DNA of 21,223 nucleotides from Gnetum montanum (GCA_015680685.1 MNCI01037935.1:280150-301372), one strand, 5' to 3'; counted from the first letter of the stretch, positions 10,709-19,727 are shown. The notes: generated from the letters alone by a model not told the origin. Numbers and translations are program-made.

Positions 10709-10714
10709 AGTTTT

Positions 10715-10732
10715 TGGCGCTAGCAGGAGGGC
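10715..10732 (+). promoter_or_regulatory. Primer-binding site
   Basis: TGGCGCTAGCAGGAGGG begins with TGG, the complement of a tRNA CCA end, 5 bp after the LTR. Its first six bases match the TGGCGC start common in plant gypsy elements, but the rest does not let me name the tRNA. The leader from here to 10930 contains further TACGC repeats and no gene. Confidence 0.6.
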
Positions 10733-10930
10733 CTCTTCGCTAAACAGACTTCACATTCCTCAGCGTCTACGTTGTCGATTCTTCAGTGTTTACGCTGCAA
10801 AAACCCTAGCGTATACGCTGCACGCTTACGCCAGCGTTTACGCTGCATACTTACCTAGTAGATTTGTTTACGCCAGTCGCATACACTACGTTATCCGCAT
10901 CAATCCCGCATACTCGAACCGTCAACCATC

Positions 10931-13693
10931 ATGAATCCCATCAACATCACCGCTGCTACTACCCAGAACGTTAACGTCTCAGACACAACGGCTGCCCAGC
11001 AATCTATCACACAACATATGGGAGGACGATCCACAATGGGGCCCCGTCGGTCGTTGAGGTTGCAAGGGAGAGACCTTGCCGCTAACATTATAAGCCAAGA
11101 CGAGTATAACTTCATCTGCATTAAGATGAAAGCAGGCCTAGCGGTAGATCGGGCTGAAATGGAGGTAAAAAGGCAATTTGAAATCTTTTACAGGGGGGGA
11201 TATGAATTCATCCCTTCCCCATACGACGTAATCCCCATTCCAGAACAATTCTCGGAACTCTTTACGCAGCTCCTTCTGCACAGGAGCCAATCCCTAGACC
11301 AAATTATGGCAGACCCACAACGGGATGAAGAAGACGAATTCGTTGCGCAATCTGAGCATGAAGACTCCTATCATACTCGTAGTCCACATAACCACATGAA
11401 CCCCATATTTAACCAGGACGCAGGGGAGACCATACCCCTCCAACCCGTTAACTCTGCCCACACCCAAGCACTATTACAAGAAACATCCGCGTCAGCCTAG
11501 ATCCCTCCCCAGGGCAACCCTTTGCCCAACTCCTTCCCTTTTACAGCTGCAGGTTCATCCTCACAAGCACCGCCCCCTCACAGTAACGTGGGGGTGACGT
11601 TCCAGTCCCAAGTGGTAAGAATGCCACACATTGCACCCGTGTCCACATCTGCCCACTACATCCCGCATGTCCAAACCCATACACCCCCTTTCACTGTCGT
11701 AACCCAACAAGGGGCCTCCTCATACAACATGGCCGGACCATGGTCGATGATGGGCACGACGTCACACCAGATTTCCCACCACTACGTGCCACCCCACACG
11801 TTGCCACCAGCTCATGTGCCTCAGGCACAACCACGACCACAGTAGCAACAACCTCCTCTCTATAATGTAGTGCCCCTAGTGCCATCTACTGTACACTTCC
11901 CACAAACGCTACCGCCAACAACCCAACTTTCAGCCTTCCAATCCACCATTCAACAGTCTAACCCATACAGCCTATCACAAGGCCAAACCGCCATGCTCCC
12001 AAGCACTCAAGATTGGGCAGATGCCAAAAGAATGATGCAGGAATTAACTGACGAGGTAAAACGCCTCAAGACAACTGCTAACGGGGAATTGAAGGTAGTA
12101 GACTTCTATAACGATGACCCCATCAGTTCTTCTGTCCCACCTTTAACTTTACCCAAGGACGTCTCCCTACCAACGCTAACCAAGTATAATGGGGAGACGG
12201 ATCCTAACGCGCATTTAATAACGTTTAGATTGGAGTGCGCACTGCTACAAGCATGGCCCCATGCAATTCTTCGCGTGTTTCCCATGTCCCTCTCGGGGAG
12301 AGCACTCGATTGGTATTGGGCGCTCCCAAGAAACTCTGTTTCCTCCTTGGAAAACCTACTACACCAGTTCGTGACCAGGTTCAAATATAACCTGAAACCT
12401 GAGGCCATCCTAGATAGCCTCATGCAGGTCAAGCAAACACCGCTTGAACCGGTCCAGAAATTTATTCAGAGATGGAGCGCAGCCCTCAATGAGCTGCACG
12501 AGGAAATCTCCCAGACATACCTGCTCACTATTTTGAAAGGAGCCGTCAACGATTTATTTAAATCCAAGCTGTACTACCTAAACGCGCGCAATCTCAACCA
12601 AGCCTTCGAGCAAATAAAAAACATAGAAGAAGCAGCCCAAAATAGCAACGACCCGGCATACATAGCCTTCAAAAATCAACATGCTAAAAAAGATAAAGAA
12701 AAGGCTAAAACGACTATAGCATCGATAGCAGGGGCACAACAACAAACTAGGCTGCCTCAAACCCCCGCTAATTACAACAAATCAACTCCAACAGCTGCGT
12801 CAGAACCATCGTCACAGCATAATCCGACGAATCGCACATGCAATTTTGAGAGGAAAGAACCCTCTCAATATACACCCCTGCCTATGAAGCCTTCCCTACT
12901 TTTTGACCAGCTCCTAAAGGCCAGTTTAATGCAGCATAAGCAGTTATCTCCCGCGGCCATCCAAAGACATGACCGATTCTGTCAACTCGTTCAGAACCCA
13001 AGCCTAGCCATGCCGGATGAGCCCCCTGTACCTAAAGGCTTCAGGATGGATCGCTTTTGCGATTACCATCAACGAAACGGGCACGGAACAGATTACTGTT
13101 TCACCTTGAAGCAGGACCTGCAGCGAATGATCGATGAAGGCCAAATCACCTTCGACGAAGCAAACCCGATTCAACCGCAAAATCAAGCTATGGGAGTCTA
13201 TAAAGACCCTTTAAACACTAAAGAGGCACCATACACCATCAGTACAGTCTGCCTTGGCGATGATTCTGAGCCATCTTACGTTAACACCATATCTCCCGAA
13301 TATACGCGGCCAACATCCAACAAACCTTTTGTAGTTCGCACGCCTGTCCCTGCGCCTACACCTAACACCACGACACGCAACAAACCATATGTGGTGCGGG
13401 TCCCTCCTGTCACTCCCCTACACGAACAAACTCCGAATAACCTTCCTACTCCTTTTGTGGTCCGGGTACCCTCAGCAACCGCAATGGTGGAGGCCCAACC
13501 TTCGCCCAAACCAACCCCATTTGTCATTAGAATACCTAAAGGTCCCCAGGACTACCAAGCCGCTGTGTCACAAACACAACCCCAACCTAAGCCCTACGTT
13601 GTTAGGGTGCCTGTCCAACCCTCTAACCAAGCACATCCAGCAGTACAAGGGTCACCCCGTCCAACCCCATATGTGGTAAAACTCCCAGCGTAA
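10931..13693 (+). pseudogene. gag: gag of element 2, interrupted by two in-frame TAG codons
   Basis: Gag forms the particle that packages element RNA. One frame runs from ATG 10931 to TAA 13691, about 920 codons, broken only by TAG at 11498-11500 and 11843-11845. Both lie in Gln/Pro-rich sequence and are likely former CAG. The N-terminal part is unfamiliar, followed by a disordered Pro/His/Gln stretch. The retrotransposon gag domain (about 12150-12640) shows YNGETDPNAHL, FPMSLSGRALDWYWALP and a LHQFVTRFKYN-like helix. A knuckle-like CDYHQRNGHGTDYC (about 13057-13098), of the C-H-H-C type seen in Tat-like gags, is followed by LKQDLQRMIDEGQI. The tail holds six P-[FY]-V-[VI]-[RK]-x-P motifs (13320-13690). 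Protease continues in the same frame after the TAA, so gag-pro was probably one polyprotein. Confidence 0.88.
13320..13690 (+). repeat. Six P-[FY]-V-[VI]-[RK]-x-P peptide repeats at the gag C-terminus
   Basis: Copies are centred near 13328, 13388, 13453, 13517, 13593 and 13668: PFVVRTP, PYVVRVP, PFVVRVP, PFVIRIP, PYVVRVP and PYVVKLP. They are spaced about 20-25 residues apart in Pro/Thr/Gln-rich sequence. The peptide is conserved while the codons differ (TTT GTA GTT, TAT GTG GTG, TTT GTC ATT, TAC GTT GTT). This points to selection on the peptide rather than recent DNA duplication. Confidence 0.9.
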
Positions 13694-13699
13694 ACTGAA

Positions 13700-15010
13700 A
13701 TGCAAAAACCAACGGCACCTCCACGCCGCACGCGAGAACATCCCGGAGATAGACTTGCGCGTGAACGTACGGAGAATGGATGCCAAAAGTTAGCTCTGGG
13801 GCCACCTAAGCCCACTCCCCTCAACTCCGTGCCCATGTCATCATCTACCGATCAACCAAGCATAGGCAATGAAGGCGAGTCATCTGAAAAACATGAATCA
13901 TCCGAAACAACAGCTCCGAAAACTGACAAACCAACAAGACGGGAGATAAAACTGTTGGGTCCAATGGATCCAATCAGTACTAATAGAAACACCCCGAACA
14001 GTGAAAACTTTGCAACCGCCCTGACACAAGTTACGCAAGCATTAAAACAAAAAAACACTTCACTGAGCTTGTATGACTTAGTCTTAACGTCTCAAACGCA
14101 TCGGGAAGCTCTAGTACGCATGTTAACATCAATCCCGGTGAGCGAGGATCTACCCCCAAACAAATCCTCCATCCATGCGGTGATGTTCTCACCCTGTGGG
14201 ACTACTCCCAAGCCTCTAAACTTCCATGACGACAACATCAAGGTTGACAAAAAAACGAAGGAGGTGACAACAGCTCCCATGTTCATAACAATCTGTATAA
14301 ACCGATTTAAAATACACAGGGTCCATGTAGACGATGGAGCTACGACAAATGTCGTGCCATACCACATTATCGAGCAGCTAGGGCTTACTGAACTACTAAA
14401 ACCAGCCACGACTACATGTTTAAAGTCATTCAGTGGGTCACGTGTAATGGTGAAAGGCTCAATAACCTTAGACTTTATAGCGGGAGATCAATTCCCGACA
14501 TCTGCTGAATTCCTCGTAGTGGATGAGATGCCAGGATTTAACCTGATATTGGGAAGACCCTGGTTAGCCCAACTGAGAGCTGTCTCTTCCCCTATCCATC
14601 AAGAAATCCATTTGCCTTATGAAGGCGGAGAAATCGTCATACATGGCGAAGCCGTTACACCTATTATCTCATCGCATATCGACATGGACCAGGGCTCGAA
14701 AGTCGAACTTGAAGGGCTTAGCCAAAATGACAAAAATCTGCGATCATCAATAAGCAGTAAATCTTCCAACGTGGAGCAAAAACCTCCTCAAACAGAAACG
14801 TCTGTGCCTCCTCGGGTAGAAACTAATATAAAGTTCACTAGGGACACTGAAATATCCGAAAGCGCTAACACAGAAAACACTCCATCAGAGGTCCCTTGGG
14901 CTGAATTGCCGTTTAACGTAATCAGCGAAGGTGACGCTGAATACCGGATCATATCGGTTGAAAAATCATCTAACATTAAAACAAAAAAGATCAAAAAATT
15001 ACTGAAGTGA
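13700..15010 (+). CDS. pro: Aspartic protease region of element 2 (pro)
   Basis: This enzyme would cleave the Gag-Pol polyprotein inside the particle. The frame continues from gag across TAA 13691-13693, and ATG 13700 is simply the next Met. The first 150-200 residues are polar and disordered. The protease domain (about 14190-14640) begins after KPLNFHDDNIK. It has the catalytic VDDGATTNVVP (about 14329), where the usual D-[ST]-G reads D-D-G, then hydrophobic strands and a flap-like region. It then has GFNLILGRPWLAQLRAVSS (about 14535), the I-L-G-R-x-W-L hallmark, and a PIHQEIHLP tail. A Glu/Ser/Thr-rich extension reaches TGA at 15008. RT does not follow: 5.5 kb with an antisense gene intervenes. 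Whether the gap is spliced out of the sense RNA could not be settled. Confidence 0.87.
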   Translation: MQKPTAPPRRTREHPGDRLARERTENGCQKLALGPPKPTPLNSVPMSSSTDQPSIGNEGESSEKHESSETTAPKTDKPTRREIKLLGPMDPISTNRNTPNSENFATALTQVTQALKQKNTSLSLYDLVLTSQTHREALVRMLTSIPVSEDLPPNKSSIHAVMFSPCGTTPKPLNFHDDNIKVDKKTKEVTTAPMFITICINRFKIHRVHVDDGATTNVVPYHIIEQLGLTELLKPATTTCLKSFSGSRVMVKGSITLDFIAGDQFPTSAEFLVVDEMPGFNLILGRPWLAQLRAVSSPIHQEIHLPYEGGEIVIHGEAVTPIISSHIDMDQGSKVELEGLSQNDKNLRSSISSKSSNVEQKPPQTETSVPPRVETNIKFTRDTEISESANTENTPSEVPWAELPFNVISEGDAEYRIISVEKSSNIKTKKIKKLLK

Positions 15011-15026
15011 TTCCATCACTCCTAGT

Positions 15027-15308
15027 TCGAAATGACGTTAAACTATAAGAAGTCCGAAATGACATTAAACTACGATAAAATAAGAAAAACAATTAAATAC
15101 CACTCCCTGTCCGAAACGACACTAAACTATCATGTCCGCAATGACATAAAACTAGCCACGATCAGCAATGATCGGTTAGCCAAAAAATCTATCCGCGTCC
15201 TCCAAAACATCCCTTGCTTACGTATGGGGCTCGAGATGGCCATAAACTACGCATGGGGCCCGAAATGACCATAAACTACGCATGGGGCCCAAAATGGCCA
15301 TAAACTAG
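15027..15308 (+). repeat. Seven copies of a 20-bp motif after the protease
   Basis: Copies of YCGAAATGRC-NTAAACTA-type sequence lie at 15027, 15054, 15111, 15136, 15231, 15260 and 15289. The last three form a 29-bp tandem with CATGGGGCCCGAAATG-CCATAAACTACG. Short open frames here are translations of the repeat. The TAAACT core recurs in the repeats at 20091-20500 on the other side of the antisense gene. Confidence 0.85.
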
Positions 15309-15419
15309 TACTTGCTTGTCGTTCTACTTTGATAATCGCTTCCTGTATTGCTATTAAAACAGAAAATAAACCAAAATATTTTACATTTCTACAGCATGTT
15401 AAACCCAAAATCAGCAACA

Positions 15420-15439
15420 ATATATATATATATATATAT
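15420..15439. repeat. (AT)n microsatellite
   Basis: Ten AT dinucleotides lie just downstream of the antisense gene's stop, in the AT-rich stretch (15310-15541) that presumably carries its 3' UTR and polyadenylation signals. A TTGTATATAATAA run on the minus strand (about 15459-15447) is a candidate signal. No gene is seen here. Confidence 0.9.
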
Positions 15440-15747
15440 GCATGTTATTATATACAATCAACCATCTCTGTTCATGTCATAATGTTCAAGTTACACTTTT
15501 AGTACAAGTTTGAATCGAAAAACGAAAAAAATGCTAAAATGCTAAGCGTTTGGGGCATGAGGATCGTCCTCCTCGGGCCCACCAGCATCAGACGCCCCTG
15601 CTCCACTGGGGCCAGCTTCTCCAGTCTCATCCCCACCTTCATCCTGAAAAGACCAAAGAGGAAATAATCAACACAAAAAAATGAGCGAATGTCAAAATTT
15701 CAAACATTAGTTAATTAATTAACTCCAAAAAGAGACAAACCGCTTAC

Positions 15748-16532
15748 CATAGGAGGTCCCCCCAAGCTGAATTCAAGCCGCCGTAGGATCTCCTCTTCAG
15801 GAACACTTGTCCAGTCCGTCTCATCGAGACCCAAGTCGATATCAGCCAGAGCCTTTCCTTTATCAACGTCTGACTAGGTGGGACGTTTCAACGGGAATTC
15901 GCCCACCGACACCTCCCCAGAGGCTGTCGTTATCCGCCATTTAGGAGACTCCATCTCTACAATTGTGTTCTGGGCAAAGGTGTCAAAGGCGGAGCGCAGA
16001 CCAAGACCCTCCACAAACATCTCTAACTGTCGCTTCTCAATAGAAACCTCTTTTAGCGACTTCTTGTATTGGTGCTTGTGGTTCTTTTCATCTTGCCCCC
16101 ATTTGCGAACTTTAGAGGCGAAAGCCTTCCAATCTTGACATTTGGTGTTCAGCAAATCAATTTGGGCTCTGCGCTCCCCTAGCCTCCGTATCAGCCCTGC
16201 ATGGCGATTGAAAAGGTTCCAATACCTTGTATACGTGACCTCGGAGGTCCGCCAAGCGCGATCATTATTTAATCTAGCTGCGGCGAACTCATATCGGGCC
16301 TTAAGATCGTCACGTTCCGTTGACAATGCAGAATTCTCCTTCTCTTTCGCCTGGATTTGGAGCCACAATTGTTCAATGGATCTCCTACACGTCCATACCG
16401 TTTTGGCATTGTGAACGAAGCCCTCTGCTACCTCTTCATAAACAGGTCTAGGCACTTGTTCAATTTCAGGGGATAGTGTAGGCAAACTCTCCATATCGAC
16501 GGGTTCGGACGGGTCCCACCTCAGTTGGGCAC
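15748..16532 (-). CDS. Exon 7 of the antisense gene: coiled coil, with the in-frame TAG
   Basis: After a Pro/Glu-rich start, residues about 790-930 have heptad-like spacing rich in Leu, Lys, Glu, Arg and Gln (ENSALSTERDDLKARYEFAA, RRLGERRAQIDLL, YKKSLKEVSIEKRQLEMFV), suggesting oligomerisation. TAG at 15876-15874 truncates it. Beyond the stop the same frame stays open for 42 codons (SDVDKGKALADIDLGLDETD...), reaches donor ATG|GTAAGC, and joins exon 8 in phase. The stop therefore looks recent. The upstream acceptor is TTTTCCTATGGACAG. Confidence 0.75.
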
Positions 16533-17164
16533 CTGTCCATAGGAAAAGACAAACGTTAGAACAAACAGAATTGGGCATCAAACTCTAACATAGTAAAAAT
16601 CTTTGGATGCATCCATACCTATGTCAGGATTGATCCGTTCGATCCGCTCGACAACCTCTTCGGCGACCCCAGCTACGAAATCCCTTTTACTTGGCATTTC
16701 CATCCAAGTAAAAGGTCCATCAGTGAGTGAGCTGCTCGCCTTTGGAGGCACTTCGGGGGGGATCTCTGATTCCTTCTCTGGGATGGTCTCGTTTTCCTCT
16801 GAGTCAAACAAAAAACTCACAATAAGGTAATCCAGGAATATATTAGGCTGCATAACTGAGTAAAAAGACATACTGTTCCCTCTGATCTCATCTTGTGTTG
16901 GGGGATCTCCAAGATCAAGGTCTCCTGTAAGAAAGTTGTTGAACATTTCTTCAGTTTCCGCTTGATCATTTAGGGGTTCGGTACCTCCAGTTCCGCCAGT
17001 TCCCTCCCCCAGCAATTCAGTTCCTCCAGTCAGGTCGGTTAGCTCCTCGTCTTCTGGTATAGTTCGCAAATCGTGTCTCTTGACTGCTCAATTCAAAACA
17101 AATGAAGTCAGTTGCATACAACCGGTAATAGTTACAACAATTGAAATAAAAATAAAAAGTTTAC

Positions 17165-18205
17165 CAGGAATTTTAAAACGAATCCGCTTCACTCTGGGCT
17201 GCTCAATCTCACTGGTGCCTTCTGCCGTGCTGTCACACTTCCCCAACTTGGATTTCGCTTTGCCTATTATTTCCTTGACCACTCGCGCCGCCTTCCTCGC
17301 AGTAGGGGGTACTTCATCGGGTTCCACCCCTAGGCTGTCGTGTGTATGGAGCGAGGGGCCAGACGATCCGCCCGTGGTGATCGTAAGGGATTCATCAATC
17401 CCCTCGGGGGCGTCTTGGGACTTGGCTGTGTCAAATAAGTGGTTCACCCAGGGGCGAGATAACTGGTACCTATCACGCAAAACAAATTTGTTTTCCCCAC
17501 GAACCACCAAAAATTCAGCCAAGCGATGAATATAGCCAGCGAAGAAAGCGAAGGTAAAATGAGACTGCGCCTCTATGTTTGAACACAGCCGCTCTATCTT
17601 TTTGGTTATTCCTGACAATAAAAATTCCGCCCAGTTATAATGCACGCCAGCCTCCAGAATAGTGCGCATGACTCGCACTGCTTCAACACCGAGACTCATG
17701 ACTTGTGATAGAGTCTTCGGAAATAAACACGCTCTAAATAGGGGATAAAGTTCGTTGACTTCCTCAACCTTCGTTCTCCCCTGCATTGGGAACCCTTTGG
17801 CACCCTTCCTCACCCCTAGCCAATCCTCTAAATCATGGATCATGTCAATTTCTTTATGCGTCCTGTCCATTACGACTTTTACGCCATTGGTAGGTACGCT
17901 AAACAAATCTGCGAGAAATTGAGGTAATAATTCAAAAATTACTTTAACGCCCCTAATACGGGCACTATAGCAAGAGACGGATCTATCAAATGAATCTACA
18001 ATCACGATCATCTCCGCTATAGAAACATTTGGGCTAGGGGCCACAAAGAGTGCCATGAGGCCGGCATGCTCCAAACAGGCAACAATAGATGGCGAAGCCT
18101 TCTTTCGTAACCACTTCTGAGCAGCACTAGTTTCACCAAACTTCATTGAGAGAGTAGTTTCAGTCCTCCCAGTCACAACCGAATCCCTGCCGGAGGTGGT
18201 GCCAA
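17165..18205 (-). CDS. Exon 4 of the antisense gene: 'putative plant transposon protein'-like domain
   Basis: The 347-codon exon encodes a helical globular region. FDRSVSCYSARIRGVKVIF followed by LADLFSVPTNG resembles the 'F-----RG--V-F-----I---L-LP' opening of the plant transposon-associated family. YPLFRACLFPKTLSQVMSLG followed by ILEAGVHYNWAEFLLSGI resembles its 'W--F----L-P------V------L---IL-G---N-G--I---I' centre. The family's biochemical role is unknown to me. It is known mainly from ORFs in plant retroelements. The exon ends with a Ser/Thr-rich acidic linker and a basic RVKRIRFKI cluster, a possible nuclear localisation signal. The decayed gene at 4682-1926 carries a domain of the same type. 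Confidence 0.55.
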
Positions 18206-18295
18206 CTGTAAAGGCAAACCCAAAACCTTCATATTAGCTTGACACTTGGCAATTGACCAAACCAAACACAACATCTAGGAAACTTTGCCACTTAC

Positions 18296-19101
18296 TTTTA
18301 GTGTTGGACCTTGAGGTTTCGCCCAGATCGGAAGCAGACGGGAAAATCGGCCCATTAGGGGCTCGGTCAGCATGCAACCAGCCACGCGCGGCACATTGTG
18401 CAAACGCCTTCGAAAATTTCTTGGGGAAGTTCTTCATGGTGTCCCTAGTGTGGGCCAAAACGGTCCCGCGAAGGGTAGGACCCACCATAAACACTTCTAC
18501 GGCTGTACGCGCCAATCCAATCCCATCGTCGCCTACGTAGGCCCCATCTGGCGTAACCTTTGGCCTGCAGGAAGGCGGCAACATGTGTCGAAACGAGAAT
18601 AAGTATTTGAATGTGAGAAGAGAGGAATAACCAAAGCTAAGACGAAATTACCTTTCCACCCGGTATACTGTGCCAGGGGGATTCTGAAACAAAGTGTGCG
18701 CGCGGCCTGCTAAGAACAATGTGTTGTTGATGTAGTTGGGGCCCCGCGGCAGCTGGTCCCACACACGTGTCAACGGACGGGTTGATTTCGGACCACCAGG
18801 GGGAACACCCTCGGCGACAAGCGGTCCTTCATCAATGTCCTCCATAAACATTCTGACGCCTTCCGCTGCGCCGGGTAACATGGCCTCAATATTGCTCCGT
18901 GCCACATCTTCGCCTAGATGAGACCAAACCACGACGTCGAAATGGTCCAGCAAGAAGGCCAAGAATTCGCAGGCCCCATCCCGGAACCAAACCCCATTGT
19001 GCTCAACGACCAGATTCGGGGTTGGGTCACCACCCTCCAAAGGACCAAACCATGTCAAAACCCCAACTAACTCAATCACAAGAAGGGGAGGCTCAATGTC
19101 T
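18296..19101 (-). CDS. Exons 2-3 of the antisense gene: FCP1/NIF phosphatase-like domain lacking catalytic Asp residues
   Basis: FCP1/NIF (HAD-superfamily) domains dephosphorylate proteins such as the RNA polymerase II tail, using a D-x-D-x-T/V motif and a later D-D. The fold pattern is recognisable: LLVIELVGVL (residues 50-59) matches the first strand. CEFLAFLLDHFDVVVWSHL (88-106) matches the 'EFL-F---F-V-VWSS' second motif, with Ser104 kept. PLTRVWDQLP (153-162) and NNTLFLAGRAHTLFQNPP (169-186) match the 'NTLLIDDSPYKAL-NPP' end. The catalytic positions are changed: Glu54 and Val56 replace the two Asp of motif I, and Ala175-Gly176 replace the Asp pair. If translated, it is a predicted non-catalytic binding module. 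Exon 3 may carry a degraded domain end (GDDGIG region) and then a linker. Homology rests on pattern matching only. Confidence 0.68.
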
Positions 19102-19186
19102 CTGCAAACCATTAAAACAGCATCAAAGATCAATATCCAAAACTTCATTTTAAAACTTAGACGTTCGCAGAAAATTTTTCTAACTG

Positions 19187-19406
19187 TTACGCTCGGCGTA
19201 TACGCCAGGCGTACGAAAAACAGTTACGCCAGGCGTATACGCCGGCCGTACGAAAAACAGTTACGCTCGACGTGTACGCCAGGCGTACGAAAAAGTTACG
19301 CTCGGCGTATACGCCGGGAGTACGAAAAACAGTTACGCCAGGCGTATATGTCGGGCGTACGAAAAACAGTTACGCCGGGCGTATACGCCGGGCGTACGAA
19401 AAACAG
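19187..19406 (-). repeat. Six 37-bp repeats in intron 1 of the antisense gene
   Basis: The unit on the plus strand is TTACGCTCGGCGTATACGCC followed by AGGCGTACGAAAAACAG. There are six copies, one of 35 bp, with scattered substitutions. Each carries the palindrome GGCGTATACGCC or a near version, the same core as the U3 repeats at 9588-9960. More TACGC-type sequence continues to 19560. The long open frame across it is a repeat translation. Confidence 0.9.
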
Positions 19407-19727
19407 TTACGCTAAACCCTTCACGCCGAAAACAATTGCAAAAACTGAAACGAAGCCCTACACCGAAAATAACACACGCGGCATCTACGCCGACATTTCT
19501 CTAAACCCTTCACGCTCGGCGTATACGCCGAAACCCTAGGCTGTACGCTGCAAAGAACAGACTAGAAATCAATGAAAACAGGGTCAAAGGCCTACCTGCC
19601 AGAAGATCCGGGCCATGCGGGGACGCTCGGGCGAGGTAGCCACTGCAGCATCGCCTCACTCTCCTCCGCGAACGTCAGTTCAGGCCCTTTCTGTCCTCGG
19701 CCCTCTCGTTCTTTGCCTCTGCCCATC

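Larger units (their letters stand above)
9578..10709 (+). mobile_element. 5' LTR of element 2 (Tat-like Ty3/gypsy)
   Basis: The proposed LTR starts TGTGCCGAC at 9578 and ends GTCGGTACA at 10709. These ends are imperfect inverted repeats (8 of 9 positions) finishing in TG...CA. U3 (9578 to about 10015) is filled with CGTATACGCC-type repeats and ends with a TATA box. The R/U5 part is rich in TTTACGC repeats. A primer-binding site follows 5 bp after the end. The length of 1132 bp is normal for the group. The 3' LTR lies outside the window, so the left boundary and the putative 5-bp target copy AGTGT (9573-9577) cannot be confirmed. Confidence 0.65.
15542..19726 (-). pseudogene. Antisense eight-exon gene inside element 2: FCP1-like pseudophosphatase / plant-transposon-protein-like / coiled coil
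   Basis: Minus-strand exons are 19726-19596, 19101-18652, 18564-18296, 18205-17165, 17083-16874, 16798-16619, 16532-15748 and 15643-15542. All seven introns (494, 87, 90, 81, 75, 86 and 104 nt) are GT-AG, for example AAG|GTAA with TTCCTGCAG, AAAA|GTAAGT with CCTTTACAG, and ATG|GTAAGC with TCTTTTCAG. Phases (2,2,1,1,1,1,0) keep one frame from ATG to TAG, giving about 1055 codons. The only defect is TAG at codon 980 (15876-15874), after which the frame continues openly across the last intron. Product: residues 1-44 basic; about 50-230 FCP1/NIF-like; about 330-520 plant-transposon-protein-like; basic RVKRIRFKI near 625; acidic linker to about 760; coiled coil about 800-930; acidic tail. The 75-nt intron is a multiple of three and could be retained. 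It lies between protease and RT of the host element, antisense to it, with its own TATA box. Typed pseudogene only because of the single stop. Confidence 0.82.

Noticed and set aside
15032-15268. Small plus-strand protein with MTLNY repeats
   Set aside because: It is a direct translation of the 20-bp motif array after the protease.
17080-17529. Plus-strand frame of 149 codons
   Set aside because: It is the shadow of antisense exon 4 and intron 4, without recognisable motifs.
19101-19148. Met at 19148 as start of the antisense gene
   Set aside because: The stretch before 19101 reads as a T-rich intron end (TTTTAATGGTTTGCAG), and an upstream ATG exon (19726-19596) joins in the correct phase 2.
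18997-19539. Plus-strand frame of 180 codons
   Set aside because: It overlaps antisense exon 2 and the 37-bp intron repeats, and its Tyr-Ala-Arg-Arg-Ile-Arg pattern is repeat-derived.
15542-19726. Antisense block as an independent host gene unrelated to the element
   Set aside because: gag-pro directly precedes and a Tat-like RT directly follows in the same sense, and the TACGC repeats of the LTR recur inside it. A single-copy insertion remains possible and is listed as a refuting outcome.
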